A DNA stretch of 64,000 bases from Saprospirales bacterium (lineage in GTDB: Bacteria; Bacteroidota; Bacteroidia; Chitinophagales; Saprospiraceae), in assembly GCA_002698985.1 (NCBI GenBank), contig PAAY01000096.1, positions 1-64,000 on the forward strand. The letters are read 5' to 3'. Of the stretch, positions 34,811-43,712 are shown piece after piece. Positions within the stretch are counted from its first letter, which is position 1, and each line of letters begins with the position of its first letter. A model generated the notes under the pieces. That model was given only the letters and a program-made list of their open reading frames with translations, was not told the origin of the DNA and searched no databases. The position numbers and the translations under genes were made by a program.

Positions 34811-35119
34811 TTCTAATACCCTCCATAATCCTCTATTAACCACAGAGTTGAACAGAGTTATTACACGGAGTTCCAAGGAGCTAGCCCGCCAAACTCCAAA
34901 CCCTATACCCCCGTCTGGCCAGCCGGACAGGCTAAACTCTTTTAACCACAGAGTTAAATAGAGTTGTTACACAGAGTTCCACAGAGTTATTTCACGGAGT
35001 TCCACGGAGCTAGCCCGCTAAACCTACAACTTACAACCTACAACCTACAACTCCATAATCCTCCATAATCCTCCATAATCCTCCATAATCCCTATAATCC
35101 CTATAATCCTCCATAATCC
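34811..35119. repeat. repeat mosaic between convergent genes
   Basis: Two copies of the TTAACCACAGAGTT...CACGGAGTTCC...GGAGCTAGCCCG element (about 34836-34889 and 34942-35018), a CCGGACAGGCTAAAC scrap near 34923, CTACAACTTACAAC 7-bp units (35022-35050) and seven 10-bp CTCCATAATC-type units (35051-35122). The last units run to the stop codon of the - strand transporter gene at 35120. Confidence 0.9.
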
Positions 35120-36328
35120 TCACAACAAGCCCACAACAACCTTCCACAAATTATACAGCCCAAGTCCGGTCACGATCAGCACCACTACGGCCATAAGGGC
35201 GTTGGCTGCGTGGGAATTGAGGTATCGTTTGGGGAGCAGTTTACGGTCATTGACGACCATCCAGAGGAAGATGGCCACGATGGGGAGGAGGAATCCGTTA
35301 GCGGCTTGCGCCGCAATGATGGCGGGGATGGGTTTTACGCCCGTCAGGCCGAAGAGCAGTCCGGCGCCCAGCACCACCGCCCAAACCAGCCGGAAATTGC
35401 GGGACCTGGTGCTCCAGTTGGGCCTGCCGTTGCCGAAGATGGCCTGACCCGTAATTGCGGCAGCGAAGGGAGCAGTGATGGCCGAGCTGATGCCGGCGGC
35501 AAACAGCCCAAAGCCAAAGAAATCGCCGGCCCAGGGGCCGAGGCCGTTCTCCAGGGTGGCGGCCAGGGCTGCAAAAGAAAACTCTCCGGAGACCTGCGCT
35601 CCCGTCAGCACGATGGCCAGCGATATGATGCCGCCAATGAGGATGGCCGGCAGCAGGCTTTTGCGCATTTCGGACACGTGCTGCCCCTTGCTGAGGCCAC
35701 TGCCCAGGAAGAGGTTGTAAGGCACCACCGTGGTGCCAATGAGGCCGATGATGAGCAGCCCTGAGCCTTCGGGAAAGGAAGGCACCACCAGGCTTTTGGC
35801 CAGTGCTGGTGCAGATACAGGTGCCTGGACGCCTACCACCACGAAAGCCAATCCCATCAAAAACACGATGATGGCCATTGCACTGGTGATGATGCGGATG
35901 CTGCCGGTCCAGAGCAGTATGGCGGCTACCAGGCCGAGACCGGCCAGCCAGTATTTGGGTGGGGTGGTGCTGACCAGTTGCAGGCCACTGACAGCACCCA
36001 GCAGATTGCCAGCCTGGTAGGCAGTGCAACCCAGGGCTGCCGAGCCGAAAAGAAAGACCTTCAGCCATGTGGCGGTGCGGCCACGGTATCGCGTGCCGAT
36101 CAGTTGCCCCAGTGTTTTGCCGGAGGCGATGGTGATGCGGGCGGCAGCTTCCTGAAGCACCATGGTGGCGATGATGGAGAATGTGAGTGCCCACACCAGC
36201 GCCAGCCCAAAAGATGCACCGGCTTTGGAGCAGGTAGTTACGGTGCCGGGCCCGATGAAGGCCGCCGGAATGATGCTCCACAGCAGCAGACCTGCGCTGC
36301 CTTTGCCCATTTGCAGGAGTTTTGGCAT
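35120..36328 (-). CDS. NRAMP-related metal transporter with non-canonical ligand positions
   Basis: 402 residues, about eleven transmembrane helices, with the NRAMP fold signature. In canonical NRAMP transporters the metal is bound by the DPGN motif of helix 1 and MPH of helix 6. Here the first motif reads GPGT (26-29) and the second reads VVPY (201-204), so Asp, Asn, Met and His are all replaced. The rest of the pattern (TTCSKAGASFG, LQEAAARI, TAYQAGNLLGA) is typical of this bacterial subgroup. It may carry a different ion or use a different mechanism. Monocistronic; the start at 36328 lies just before the first helix. Confidence 0.88.
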   Translation of the reverse strand: MPKLLQMGKGSAGLLLWSIIPAAFIGPGTVTTCSKAGASFGLALVWALTFSIIATMVLQEAAARITIASGKTLGQLIGTRYRGRTATWLKVFLFGSAALGCTAYQAGNLLGAVSGLQLVSTTPPKYWLAGLGLVAAILLWTGSIRIITSAMAIIVFLMGLAFVVVGVQAPVSAPALAKSLVVPSFPEGSGLLIIGLIGTTVVPYNLFLGSGLSKGQHVSEMRKSLLPAILIGGIISLAIVLTGAQVSGEFSFAALAATLENGLGPWAGDFFGFGLFAAGISSAITAPFAAAITGQAIFGNGRPNWSTRSRNFRLVWAVVLGAGLLFGLTGVKPIPAIIAAQAANGFLLPIVAIFLWMVVNDRKLLPKRYLNSHAANALMAVVVLIVTGLGLYNLWKVVVGLL

Positions 36329-36736
36329 GTTTTAATTTTTTTCTTCGCTGCGCAATGGGGTAGTGCGCCATTGCGCAGCGAGTGCCAAAGAAAGTAAATT
36401 GAAAGTTGAAAAAAGAATGAAGCCTGCTGGCTGATCAGCGGCAGGAAGTGATTATGAAAGTTTTTTCTCCGGGTGCAAAATGAATTTTGCAGGGAGCTTT
36501 TTGAAAGCTTTTCCGGCAGGCGTTTATGAAGGGCCTGAGGAACAGCGGAGGTAGTCGGCATGCAGTTGCCAATTTTGGACGCCGGTTCTGCTGGCATTAT
36601 TAAATTTATCCTCCATTCGTTCGCGGAAGAGCCTGTTAGCAAAGTACCTTTGTTGTTTCCGGTGAATCCGGATAAACAGTGAAATACCAGCAAAGACCCT
36701 CCGCCTTCTGGCGGAAAATCTCATACGATCCATTCC
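36329..36736. promoter_or_regulatory. 408-bp divergent region with inverted repeat and promoter
   Basis: An inverted repeat with 13-bp arms (36346-36358 and 36368-36380, CGCTGCGCAATGG type) lies 18 bp upstream of the NRAMP-like gene. A -7 box TACCTTTG at 36645-36652 with TTCG at 36620-36623 (21-nt spacer) could serve the esterase gene at 36737. Nothing else is recognised. Confidence 0.55.
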
Positions 36737-37549
36737 ATGAATCCAGCATTCTTGCCCAAAATTGAAGTCATCTCCGACAAAGTGCAGGCGCCGCCCGTCG
36801 GCAAGGAAAGGCGGATTGCCGTGTTGTTGCCTTATGATTATGACCAAAGCGACAAGCACTATCCGGTACTTTACCTGCAGGATGGCCAAAACCTGCTCGA
36901 CAACCGTTCGCCTTTCGGCAACTGGCATGTGGACCACCGGCTGGCCGAAATGGCTGAAAAAGGCATGCACGAACTCATCGTCGTGGCCATCGATCATGCC
37001 GAAAAGGACAGGGTCAGGGAGTTTTCTCCGCCGGATGTTACCCGTTTCGGAACCAGCCTGGGAAAACAGTATGCCCAGTTCATTACCAAAGAGCTAAAGC
37101 CATACGTGGATGCCAATTTCCGCACGTTGCCCGGCCGTCAGCACACGGGCATCGGGGGCAGCAGCATGGGCGGACTCATCAGCATTTACTCTGGCTTCAT
37201 GTTTCCGGAGGTTTATGGCAAGCTGTTGATCTTCTCACCGGCACTTTGGGTGGCTCCAAAGATCTACTTCCAGGCCATGAAGTTTTACAATCCCTTTGCG
37301 ACGAAAATTTATATCTATGCCGGAGGCGACGAGAGCGAAACCATGTTGCCCAATGTGCAGCGCCTCATCAACGTGCTGAAACACCGGGGACTGGATGGGT
37401 CAAAAATTGAATTCAAGCTCTCCGTTGACCCCAACGGCCAGCACAATGAAGCCAAATGGGGCGAGGAGTTCCCAAAGGCTGTCGAGTGGCTGTTTTTCGA
37501 AGATAAAGTCAAAGCAAACACCAGCGAAAAATCGGCTGAACATACATGA
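36737..37549 (+). CDS. alpha/beta-hydrolase esterase (EstD/enterochelin-esterase-like)
   Basis: 270 residues without a signal peptide. The blocks IAVLLPYDYD, YPVLYLQDGQNL and the nucleophile elbow GGSSMGG with Ser143 place it in the esterase D/Fes-like alpha/beta-hydrolase family; the catalytic His is probably in the GQHNEAKW block near residue 236. It overlaps glgA by 4 bp (ATGA), so the two are translationally coupled. Coupling to glycogen synthase suggests a substrate in carbohydrate metabolism, which is inference. Confidence 0.87.
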   Translation: MNPAFLPKIEVISDKVQAPPVGKERRIAVLLPYDYDQSDKHYPVLYLQDGQNLLDNRSPFGNWHVDHRLAEMAEKGMHELIVVAIDHAEKDRVREFSPPDVTRFGTSLGKQYAQFITKELKPYVDANFRTLPGRQHTGIGGSSMGGLISIYSGFMFPEVYGKLLIFSPALWVAPKIYFQAMKFYNPFATKIYIYAGGDESETMLPNVQRLINVLKHRGLDGSKIEFKLSVDPNGQHNEAKWGEEFPKAVEWLFFEDKVKANTSEKSAEHT

Positions 37550-38976
37550 GAATACTTCACATCAGCATGGAATGCTACCCCGCTGCCAAATTCGGCGGAC
37601 TGGGTGACGTGGTGGGGGCCCTCCCCATCTACCTGAACAAAATGGGCATCGACACCTCCGTGGTCATGCCTTTTCATCACACCAAATGGCTGCTCCAACA
37701 GCAATACCGGGAGGTCTTTTCCGGCCATGTGCGGTTGGGCCGGCGAGAGGTTTGGTTCAACATCCTGGCAGTGGAGAATGCCAACCTGGGCTTTCCGCTT
37801 TACGTGGTCAACATCCCCGGCTTTTTCGACCGCCCCGGCGTGTACGGCCCACCGGAAGGTGGCTGGTACGACGACGAGCTCCAAAGAAACCTGCTCTTCC
37901 AGCAGGCCGTGCTGAAGTGGGTGGTGGACATGCAATGGAAGCCCCGGGTGCTGCATTGTCACGACCACCACACCGGACTGATCCCCTTCATGGTGAAGTA
38001 TTGTCCGGAGTTTTCTTCGCTGCGCAACATTGCCACGGTCTTTACCATCCACAACGGGGCCTATCACGGCGCCTTTGGCTGGGACCGCGTGGAACTCATG
38101 CCCTACTTTTATTCAGAAGCCCGTGGTTTTCTGGACTGGAGCAACACCATTTGCCCGCTGGCTGCCGCCATTAAATGTTGCTGGCGACTAACCACCGTGT
38201 CAAAGGGCTACCTGGAAGAACTTCTTTACGATTCCAACGGCATGGAAGCCCTCATCAATCAGGAGTTGCCGAAGGCGAGGGGAATCGTCAATGGCATCGA
38301 TACCAATCTCTGGGATCCGGCCACCGATGAACGCATTGCCCACCGTTACGACGGAAAAAACATCGCTGACTTCAAAGAGAAAAACAAGGTGAAGATCCTC
38401 GACCGCTTTCGGATCATTCCCGATTTGCCCATCGTCACCTTCATCGGCCGGCTGGTAAAGGAAAAAGGGGCCGACCTGCTGCCTGACACCATCCGCCGCT
38501 GCCTGGCCAATGGCCTCAAAGTGGGCTTTGTGGTACTGGGCACCGGCGACAAGTGGCTCATGGATGTTTTTGATCGCATGCGCAGCGAGGCCTCAGGCTA
38601 TTTCGACGTCTCACTGGAATACAACGAGAGCCTGGCCCACCAGCTTTACGCCGGCTCTGACTTCCTCATTATGCCCTCGAGGGTAGAACCCTGCGGCCTC
38701 AATCAGATGTACGCCTGCCGTTACGGAACGGTTCCCATCGTACGCAGTGTGGGCGGCCTGAAAGACACCATCCCCGACATTGGTGAAAAAGGCGGCCGGG
38801 GCATCCGCTTCAACCAGTTCACCGTAGAGGATGCTTCCATGGCGGTGTACCGTGCAGCCAAACTGTACGAAAACACCGAAGCTCTCAACAAACTCCGGCA
38901 ACACATCATGGCGGTGGATTTTTCCTGGGAAAGATCAGCCAAAGATTATCAGCGGCTTTATGAGGAAGTAATGTGA
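37546..38976 (+). CDS. glgA: glycogen synthase (GT5)
   Basis: 476 residues. The N-terminal ADP-glucose-binding motif KFGGLGDV (15-22) is diagnostic of bacterial glycogen/starch synthase. The C-terminal domain has FIGRLVKEKGADLL, the SDFLIMPSRVEPCGLNQMYACRYG block with the catalytic Glu, and VRSVGGLKDTI. It adds glucose from ADP- or UDP-glucose to the glycogen chain in the cytoplasm. It shares an ATGA overlap with the upstream esterase. No glgB or glgC lies nearby. Confidence 0.95.
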   Translation: MRILHISMECYPAAKFGGLGDVVGALPIYLNKMGIDTSVVMPFHHTKWLLQQQYREVFSGHVRLGRREVWFNILAVENANLGFPLYVVNIPGFFDRPGVYGPPEGGWYDDELQRNLLFQQAVLKWVVDMQWKPRVLHCHDHHTGLIPFMVKYCPEFSSLRNIATVFTIHNGAYHGAFGWDRVELMPYFYSEARGFLDWSNTICPLAAAIKCCWRLTTVSKGYLEELLYDSNGMEALINQELPKARGIVNGIDTNLWDPATDERIAHRYDGKNIADFKEKNKVKILDRFRIIPDLPIVTFIGRLVKEKGADLLPDTIRRCLANGLKVGFVVLGTGDKWLMDVFDRMRSEASGYFDVSLEYNESLAHQLYAGSDFLIMPSRVEPCGLNQMYACRYGTVPIVRSVGGLKDTIPDIGEKGGRGIRFNQFTVEDASMAVYRAAKLYENTEALNKLRQHIMAVDFSWERSAKDYQRLYEEVM

Positions 38977-38982
38977 TTTGGT

Positions 38983-39029
38983 GAGGAATCGAGGATTTGA
39001 GGAATCGAGGATTTGAGGAATCGAAGATT
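38983..39029. repeat. 16-bp tandem repeat after glgA
   Basis: 2.9 units of a 16-bp GAGGAATCGAGGATTT sequence begin 6 bp after the glgA stop. An inverted CCCGAAGGATTTCGGG element follows near 39095. Confidence 0.9.
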
Positions 39030-39135
39030 GGTCTGCACTTGTTTAATAGGCTAATAACCAGCGGGCAAGCTCAGTTCTTCAGTTCCTCCCCCGATCCCGA
39101 AGGATTTCGGGATTCGGGGCTCAAACCCTCATCTA

Positions 39136-40899
39136 TCAAGCTACTCCCGTCGTCACAAATTGCATTTCGTAGAGTTGGCGGTAACGGCCGTTTTCGATTT
39201 GCAGGAGCTCATCGTGTGAGCCGAATTCCTTCACCTCGCCTTTGTCGAGTACGAGAATCTTGTCTGCATGGCGGATGGTGCTCAGGCGGTGTGCAATGAT
39301 GATGCTCGTGCGCTTTTCAATCAGGGTTTCGATGGCGTGCTGGATGACGGCCTCCGATTCTGGATCGATGGAAGAGGTGGCCTCGTCGAGGATGAGGATT
39401 TCGGGGTCAAAGACCAGCGCCCGCACAAAAGAGATCAGCTGCCGCTGCCCCATGGAGAGGGTGGCGCCCCGCTCCATCACCTGGTAATCGTAGCCTCCCG
39501 GCAATTTGCTGATAAATTCGTGTGCACCAATGGTCTTGGCGGCTTCGACAACCTGCTCGCGGCTGATGTTTTCGTTGCGGAGGGTGATATTATCCAATAC
39601 GGAACCGGAGAAAAGAAAAACATCCTGTAAGACCACTCCAATGTGGCTGCGCAGGGTGTAGAGGTCGTAGTCTCGAATGTCGGTATGATCGATTTCGATG
39701 CGGCCTTTGTTGATTTCGTAGAGGCGGTTGAGGATGCTGATGATGGAGGTTTTGCCGGAGCCGGTACTGCCCACCAGGGCCAGGGTTTCCCCGGGTTTTA
39801 CGTGGAAGTTGATGTCTTTGAGCACCCATTCTTTGGCGTTGTAGGCAAACCAGACGTTTTTGAAGGCGATGTCGCCCTCCAGTTTTTCAGGTGCATAGGT
39901 GCCGGTGTTGGGGATTTTGTCGTCGCGGTCCAGCAGGGTGAAGACCCGTTGCGAAGCGACCAGCCCCATCTGCACGGTGTTGAACTTGTCTGCCAGCATC
40001 CGGATGGGGCGGAACATCATGTTCAGGTAAAGCGGGAAAGCTACCAGCGCACCGGTGCTCACCCCTCCCACAAGGCTCTCCCTGGCTCCCCACCAGACCA
40101 TGAGACCCAGCGAGGCGGCAGCGATAATGTCAACCACCGGAAAAAAAATGGCGTAGTACAGGATGCTGTCAACGTTGGCCTGGGTGTACTCTTTGTTGAT
40201 CTTGCGGAACTTCTCCATCTCCTGCCGCTCGGCATTGAAGATTTGCAGAATCCGCATGCCTGTCAGGCGCTCCTGCAAAAAGGCATTCATCTTCGCAATC
40301 TGGGTGCGCACCCGCTGAAAGGAAGCTTTTACCTTCTCCTTGAAAACGTAGGTGGCGATCATCAGGAAGGGCATGGTGGTGAGGCAGACAAGGGCCAGTT
40401 TCCAGCTCACGGCAAACATGACCCCTACCACCACAATGACCATCAGCGAGTCCGCCAGGATGGTGAGGATGCCCTGTGAAAACACCTGGTTGATGTTTTC
40501 GATGTCGTTGATGGTTCGGGTGGTGGAAATGCCGATGGGTGTTTTGTCAAAATAGCTGATTTTCAAGCGGGTGATGTGGTTGAATACCCTGGTGCGCAGG
40601 TCCCGGACCACAGCCTGTCCCAGCCAGTTGGAGGTGTAGGTAAATACGTAGCGCATGGTACTTTCCAACAGCAATACTCCGAGAAAAATGAGCGCCATGG
40701 TGCCCAGCCCCTGTATGTCTTTGTGAAAGATGTAATCATCCACCATGGTTTGCACCAGGAAAGGCCGCAGGATGGCTACGGGCGCCAACAGGATGCCCAC
40801 CAATGCAGTGATGATGAAGGTGAGCTTATACGGACTGGCCTGCGAAACTACCTTCCACAGCAGCTTGATGTCAATGTTGTATTTGTCGGATGATTGCAT
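39136..40899 (-). CDS. ABC transporter, fused permease and ATPase (MsbA/lipid-exporter-like)
   Basis: 587 residues: a six-helix ABC transmembrane domain (~25-320) followed by an ATPase with Walker A GSTGSGKT (377-384), signature LSMGQRQ, Walker B ILILDEATSSID and the H-loop IIAHRLSTIRHADK. It forms a homodimer or heterodimer half-exporter in the inner membrane, of the MsbA/multidrug type. The substrate is not determined. A -7 box on the - strand (reverse of 40924-40931) is a candidate promoter. No second half-transporter is adjacent, favouring a homodimer. Confidence 0.93.
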   Translation of the reverse strand: MQSSDKYNIDIKLLWKVVSQASPYKLTFIITALVGILLAPVAILRPFLVQTMVDDYIFHKDIQGLGTMALIFLGVLLLESTMRYVFTYTSNWLGQAVVRDLRTRVFNHITRLKISYFDKTPIGISTTRTINDIENINQVFSQGILTILADSLMVIVVVGVMFAVSWKLALVCLTTMPFLMIATYVFKEKVKASFQRVRTQIAKMNAFLQERLTGMRILQIFNAERQEMEKFRKINKEYTQANVDSILYYAIFFPVVDIIAAASLGLMVWWGARESLVGGVSTGALVAFPLYLNMMFRPIRMLADKFNTVQMGLVASQRVFTLLDRDDKIPNTGTYAPEKLEGDIAFKNVWFAYNAKEWVLKDINFHVKPGETLALVGSTGSGKTSIISILNRLYEINKGRIEIDHTDIRDYDLYTLRSHIGVVLQDVFLFSGSVLDNITLRNENISREQVVEAAKTIGAHEFISKLPGGYDYQVMERGATLSMGQRQLISFVRALVFDPEILILDEATSSIDPESEAVIQHAIETLIEKRTSIIIAHRLSTIRHADKILVLDKGEVKEFGSHDELLQIENGRYRQLYEMQFVTTGVA

Positions 40900-41023
40900 T
40901 CAGTCGAACTTTGAAATGGCCCACAAAGCTAAGCTTGTTGAGGCTTCCCCGGGTGGCAGGTTTTTGCAGGTTTTTTTGAATCGGGCTTTTATCAGGTTTT
41001 TGAAGACTTGTCAGTGTGACTTT

Positions 41024-41056
41024 AACCTCGGCGAGGTTCCAAACCTCGCCGAGGTT
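41024..41056. repeat. double palindrome AACCTCGGCGAGGTT
   Basis: AACCTCGGCGAGGTT (41024-41038) and its reverse complement AACCTCGCCGAGGTT (41042-41056) are separated by 3 nt. Each arm is itself a palindrome around one central base, so it can fold as one long hairpin or two short ones. It lies 15 bp after the hydrolase gene stop. Confidence 0.9.
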
Positions 41057-41071
41057 GGCGTACTCAAATCC

Positions 41072-41854
41072 TCAAATCTTCAGTTTTTCACCCAACAAAA
41101 ACTTCCTCAAAACTTCGAGCAGTGCTTTGGGCTGTTCAGCATGCACCCAGTGGCCGGCATTGGGGACGGTTTTTATTTCTGCCTTCGGGAAAAGGGCCTT
41201 GATGGCCGGCTCATCTTCTGGCAAAATGTAATTGGAATTGCCTCCTTTTACGAAGAGCGCCGGGCCTTCGTAAGGCTGATCGGCTTCGATTTCGTCCAGG
41301 ATGTCGTCGTAATGCTCATAGATGACCGGCAGGTTCATTTTGAATTCGAAACCGCCTTCGGCTCTTCGGGTCAGGTTTTTCATCAGAAACTGGCGGATAC
41401 TTTTTTGTGGAATGTACCTGGCCAGTTTTTCATCAGCATCGCTGCGCTCTTCCAATGTTTCGGGATGCAGGTTCAGCAGGGCCTGGAAAATCAATTCATG
41501 GTTGCCTTCGTAGCGCTTTGGCGCAATGTCCACCACCACCAGTTTCTTCACCAGTTCCGGATAGGTCAGGGCCAGCTGCATGGCGGTTTTGCCCCCCATG
41601 GAATGGCCCATGACGTAGGCCCCTTCATACATCCAGTGCTGTTCCATAAACTCCCTGATGTCTTCTGCCATGGAGGGGTAGTCGTGAACATCCGTATGCG
41701 GTGAGCGGCCGTGGTTGCGCTGATCGATGATAAAAACGGAGAAGTGTTCCGCCAGCTTTTTGCCGAGGGTCACCCAGTTGTCCAGGGTGCCGAACAATCC
41801 GTGCAGGATGATGAGCGGTTTGCCCTGGCCGAATTCTTTGTAATTCAACTGCAT
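41072..41854 (-). CDS. alpha/beta-hydrolase (YbfF/ABHD11-like)
   Basis: 260 residues, cytoplasmic. The oxyanion block LHGLFGTLDNW (18-28), the nucleophile elbow GHSMGG with Ser85, and NAGHWVHAEQP with the catalytic His near the C-terminus make a complete hydrolase triad pattern. The overall sequence resembles YbfF, an acyl-CoA/palmitoyl thioesterase of E. coli, and mitochondrial ABHD11. Specific activity is inference. It is followed in the same direction, 52 bp downstream of hutH, so the two may share a transcript. Confidence 0.9.
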   Translation of the reverse strand: MQLNYKEFGQGKPLIILHGLFGTLDNWVTLGKKLAEHFSVFIIDQRNHGRSPHTDVHDYPSMAEDIREFMEQHWMYEGAYVMGHSMGGKTAMQLALTYPELVKKLVVVDIAPKRYEGNHELIFQALLNLHPETLEERSDADEKLARYIPQKSIRQFLMKNLTRRAEGGFEFKMNLPVIYEHYDDILDEIEADQPYEGPALFVKGGNSNYILPEDEPAIKALFPKAEIKTVPNAGHWVHAEQPKALLEVLRKFLLGEKLKI

Positions 41855-41906
41855 GGTCGGTCTTTTCGCGTTGGTTCCGGTAATGAACAGATAAATACCC
41901 GAAAGG

Positions 41907-43391
41907 TTAAACCCTCAAAAAAGCAACCGTTTTCAGCATGTCGTCGTGCAGGATGCGGTCTGTGTTCAGCGAAGGCACCACATTGCGGTATCGCTCCAGG
42001 TGGTCTTCCAGAACCGGAGAGCTTTTCAGGGGCCGGCGGAATTCCATAGCCTGCGCTGCCGTCATGAATTCGATGGCTAGCAGGTTTTCCAGGTTTTTCA
42101 CCACGCGGTATGCTTTGGTGGCGGCGTTGGCGCCCATGCTCACATGGTCTTCCTGCCCGTTGGACGAGACAATACTGTCAACCGATGCCGGGGTGCAGAG
42201 CTGTTTGTTCTGACTGACGATGCTGGCCGCGGTGTATTGCGGAATCATCAGGCCGGAATTGAGGCCGCCCTCCGGTGTCAGGAAAGCCGGCAGCCCCCGC
42301 TGACCGGAGATGAGCTGGTAAGTGCGCCGTTCGGAAATGCTGCCCAATTCCGCCAGGGCAATGGCCAAAAAGTCCAGCGCCAGGGCCAGCGGCTGGGCGT
42401 GGAAATTGCCGCCGGAGAGAATGGCATCGTCGTCGGGGAAGAGGGTGGGGTTATCGGTTACGGAATTGATTTCCCGAAGGAAAACCTGCTCCACATGCGC
42501 TATGGTATCCGCACTTGCCCCGTGCACCTGCGGCACACAGCGGAAGGCGTAGGGGTCTTGCACGCTTTCTTTTTCCTTCGCAATGATCTCACTGCCCTCC
42601 AGAAAGCCCCGGATGGCTTCGGCCACCGCCAATTGCCCCGGGTGTGGTCGCACTTCGTGCAATAGCGGGTTGAAGGGGCTGGGGTGGCAGTCAAAGGCAT
42701 CGATGGAGAGGGCTGCACAGAGGTTGGCGGTTTGCAACAGGCGTTTTGCCTCCAGCAATGCCCAGGAGCCGTAGGCGCTGCAAAACTGCGTTCCGTTGAG
42801 CAGGGCCAGGCCCTCCTTGGGACCCAGCTCCAGCGGTTGCCAGCCCAGTTTTTCGTGGGCTGCTGCGCTGCTCATTCTTTCCCCCTTCAGGTAAACTTCG
42901 CCCTCGCCAATGAGCGCCAGGCTGAGGTGGGCCAGCGGTGCCAGGTCGCCGGAGGCACCCAGCGAGCCCTGCTGGTAAATGACCGGCAGCAGGTCGGCAT
43001 TGAAAAAGTCCACCAGCCGCTCCACGGTCTGGATGCGCACACCGGAAAAGCCCTTTGCCAATCCCAGTGCCTTCAGCAAAAGCATCAGCTTCACGATTTG
43101 CTGTGGCACTTCCTCGCCCATTCCACAGGCATGGGAGCGAACGAGGTTCTCCTGCAATTGCCGAAGCTGGTCATTGCTGATGCGCACATTGCACAGCGAA
43201 CCAAAACCGGTATTGATACCGTAAAAGGTGCCACCTTCATCCAGTTTCTTCCGCAAAAACAGGCGGCATTTCCTGATCTTTTCTTTGGTCTCTTCGGAAA
43301 TGGAGAGCCTGGCTCCAGGCTCCATCAGGGCACTGATTGTCTCCAGGTCCACCGGTGCAGGTCTTATCTCAAAATGGTAGGGCATGGGCAT
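41907..43391 (-). CDS. hutH: histidine ammonia-lyase
   Basis: 494 residues. The MIO-forming triad Ala146-Ser147-Gly148 lies in GSLGASGDLAPLAH, and YGINTGFG (57-64) holds the catalytic Tyr. HutH converts histidine to urocanate and ammonia, the first step of histidine breakdown. Length is normal. The other hut genes (hutU, hutI, hutF or hutG) are not in the window, so the gene is split from its pathway. A TACCTTTG box on the - strand (reverse of 43406-43413) lies close to the start. Met3 is an alternative start. Confidence 0.95.
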   Translation of the reverse strand: MPMPYHFEIRPAPVDLETISALMEPGARLSISEETKEKIRKCRLFLRKKLDEGGTFYGINTGFGSLCNVRISNDQLRQLQENLVRSHACGMGEEVPQQIVKLMLLLKALGLAKGFSGVRIQTVERLVDFFNADLLPVIYQQGSLGASGDLAPLAHLSLALIGEGEVYLKGERMSSAAAHEKLGWQPLELGPKEGLALLNGTQFCSAYGSWALLEAKRLLQTANLCAALSIDAFDCHPSPFNPLLHEVRPHPGQLAVAEAIRGFLEGSEIIAKEKESVQDPYAFRCVPQVHGASADTIAHVEQVFLREINSVTDNPTLFPDDDAILSGGNFHAQPLALALDFLAIALAELGSISERRTYQLISGQRGLPAFLTPEGGLNSGLMIPQYTAASIVSQNKQLCTPASVDSIVSSNGQEDHVSMGANAATKAYRVVKNLENLLAIEFMTAAQAMEFRRPLKSSPVLEDHLERYRNVVPSLNTDRILHDDMLKTVAFLRV

Positions 43392-43712
43392 TCATTTTAG
43401 GCCTGCAAAGGTAGGGAACGCGAAGGGGAAATTTTTAGGGATGAGCTTGCCCGACCAGTCTGTCCGACGGACAGGCTGAATAGACGGGGGATGAGCTGGA
43501 TGAGCCATCCCCACAGACTAGACCGGGTTCACTCAGAGCTGAGCAGTGTTGAGTTGGCTGGAATTTTCTTTATTGAATTCTTTCCACTCATTTGGTGAAA
43601 TGCGGTTTTCGAATTAGCTTAGCATCGATAAATGCCTCGGCTGGAGCTCTACTTGTTGGTGAGTATCTATATTCCACGACTAACATTCAATCACTCAAAA
43701 AATCATTTTAAA
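43392..43712. other. 321-bp divergent region before the poly-C gene
   Basis: Holds a CTGTCCGACGGACAG palindrome (43460-43474) and a GGGATG...CATCCC inverted repeat near 43488-43511. No clear TAnnTTTG promoter for the + strand gene is seen. Base composition falls from hutH-like GC towards AT-rich across this stretch. Confidence 0.5.

Noticed and set aside
34604-34961. Arg/Ser- and Asp/Arg-rich open frames across the 7/9-bp arrays
   Set aside because: Open frames arise because the 9-bp period keeps phase; the peptides are pure repeat translations.
35051-35122. Possible CRISPR-like array
   Set aside because: Units are contiguous 10-bp repeats with no spacers, and no cas gene is in the window.
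35298-36371. 357-codon open frame on the - strand
   Set aside because: Same strand as, and overlapping, the NRAMP-like gene in another frame; His/Gln/Pro-rich with no membrane segments.
40745-41704. 319-codon open frame on the + strand
   Set aside because: Spans the end of two - strand genes and the double palindrome between them; composition is not protein-like.
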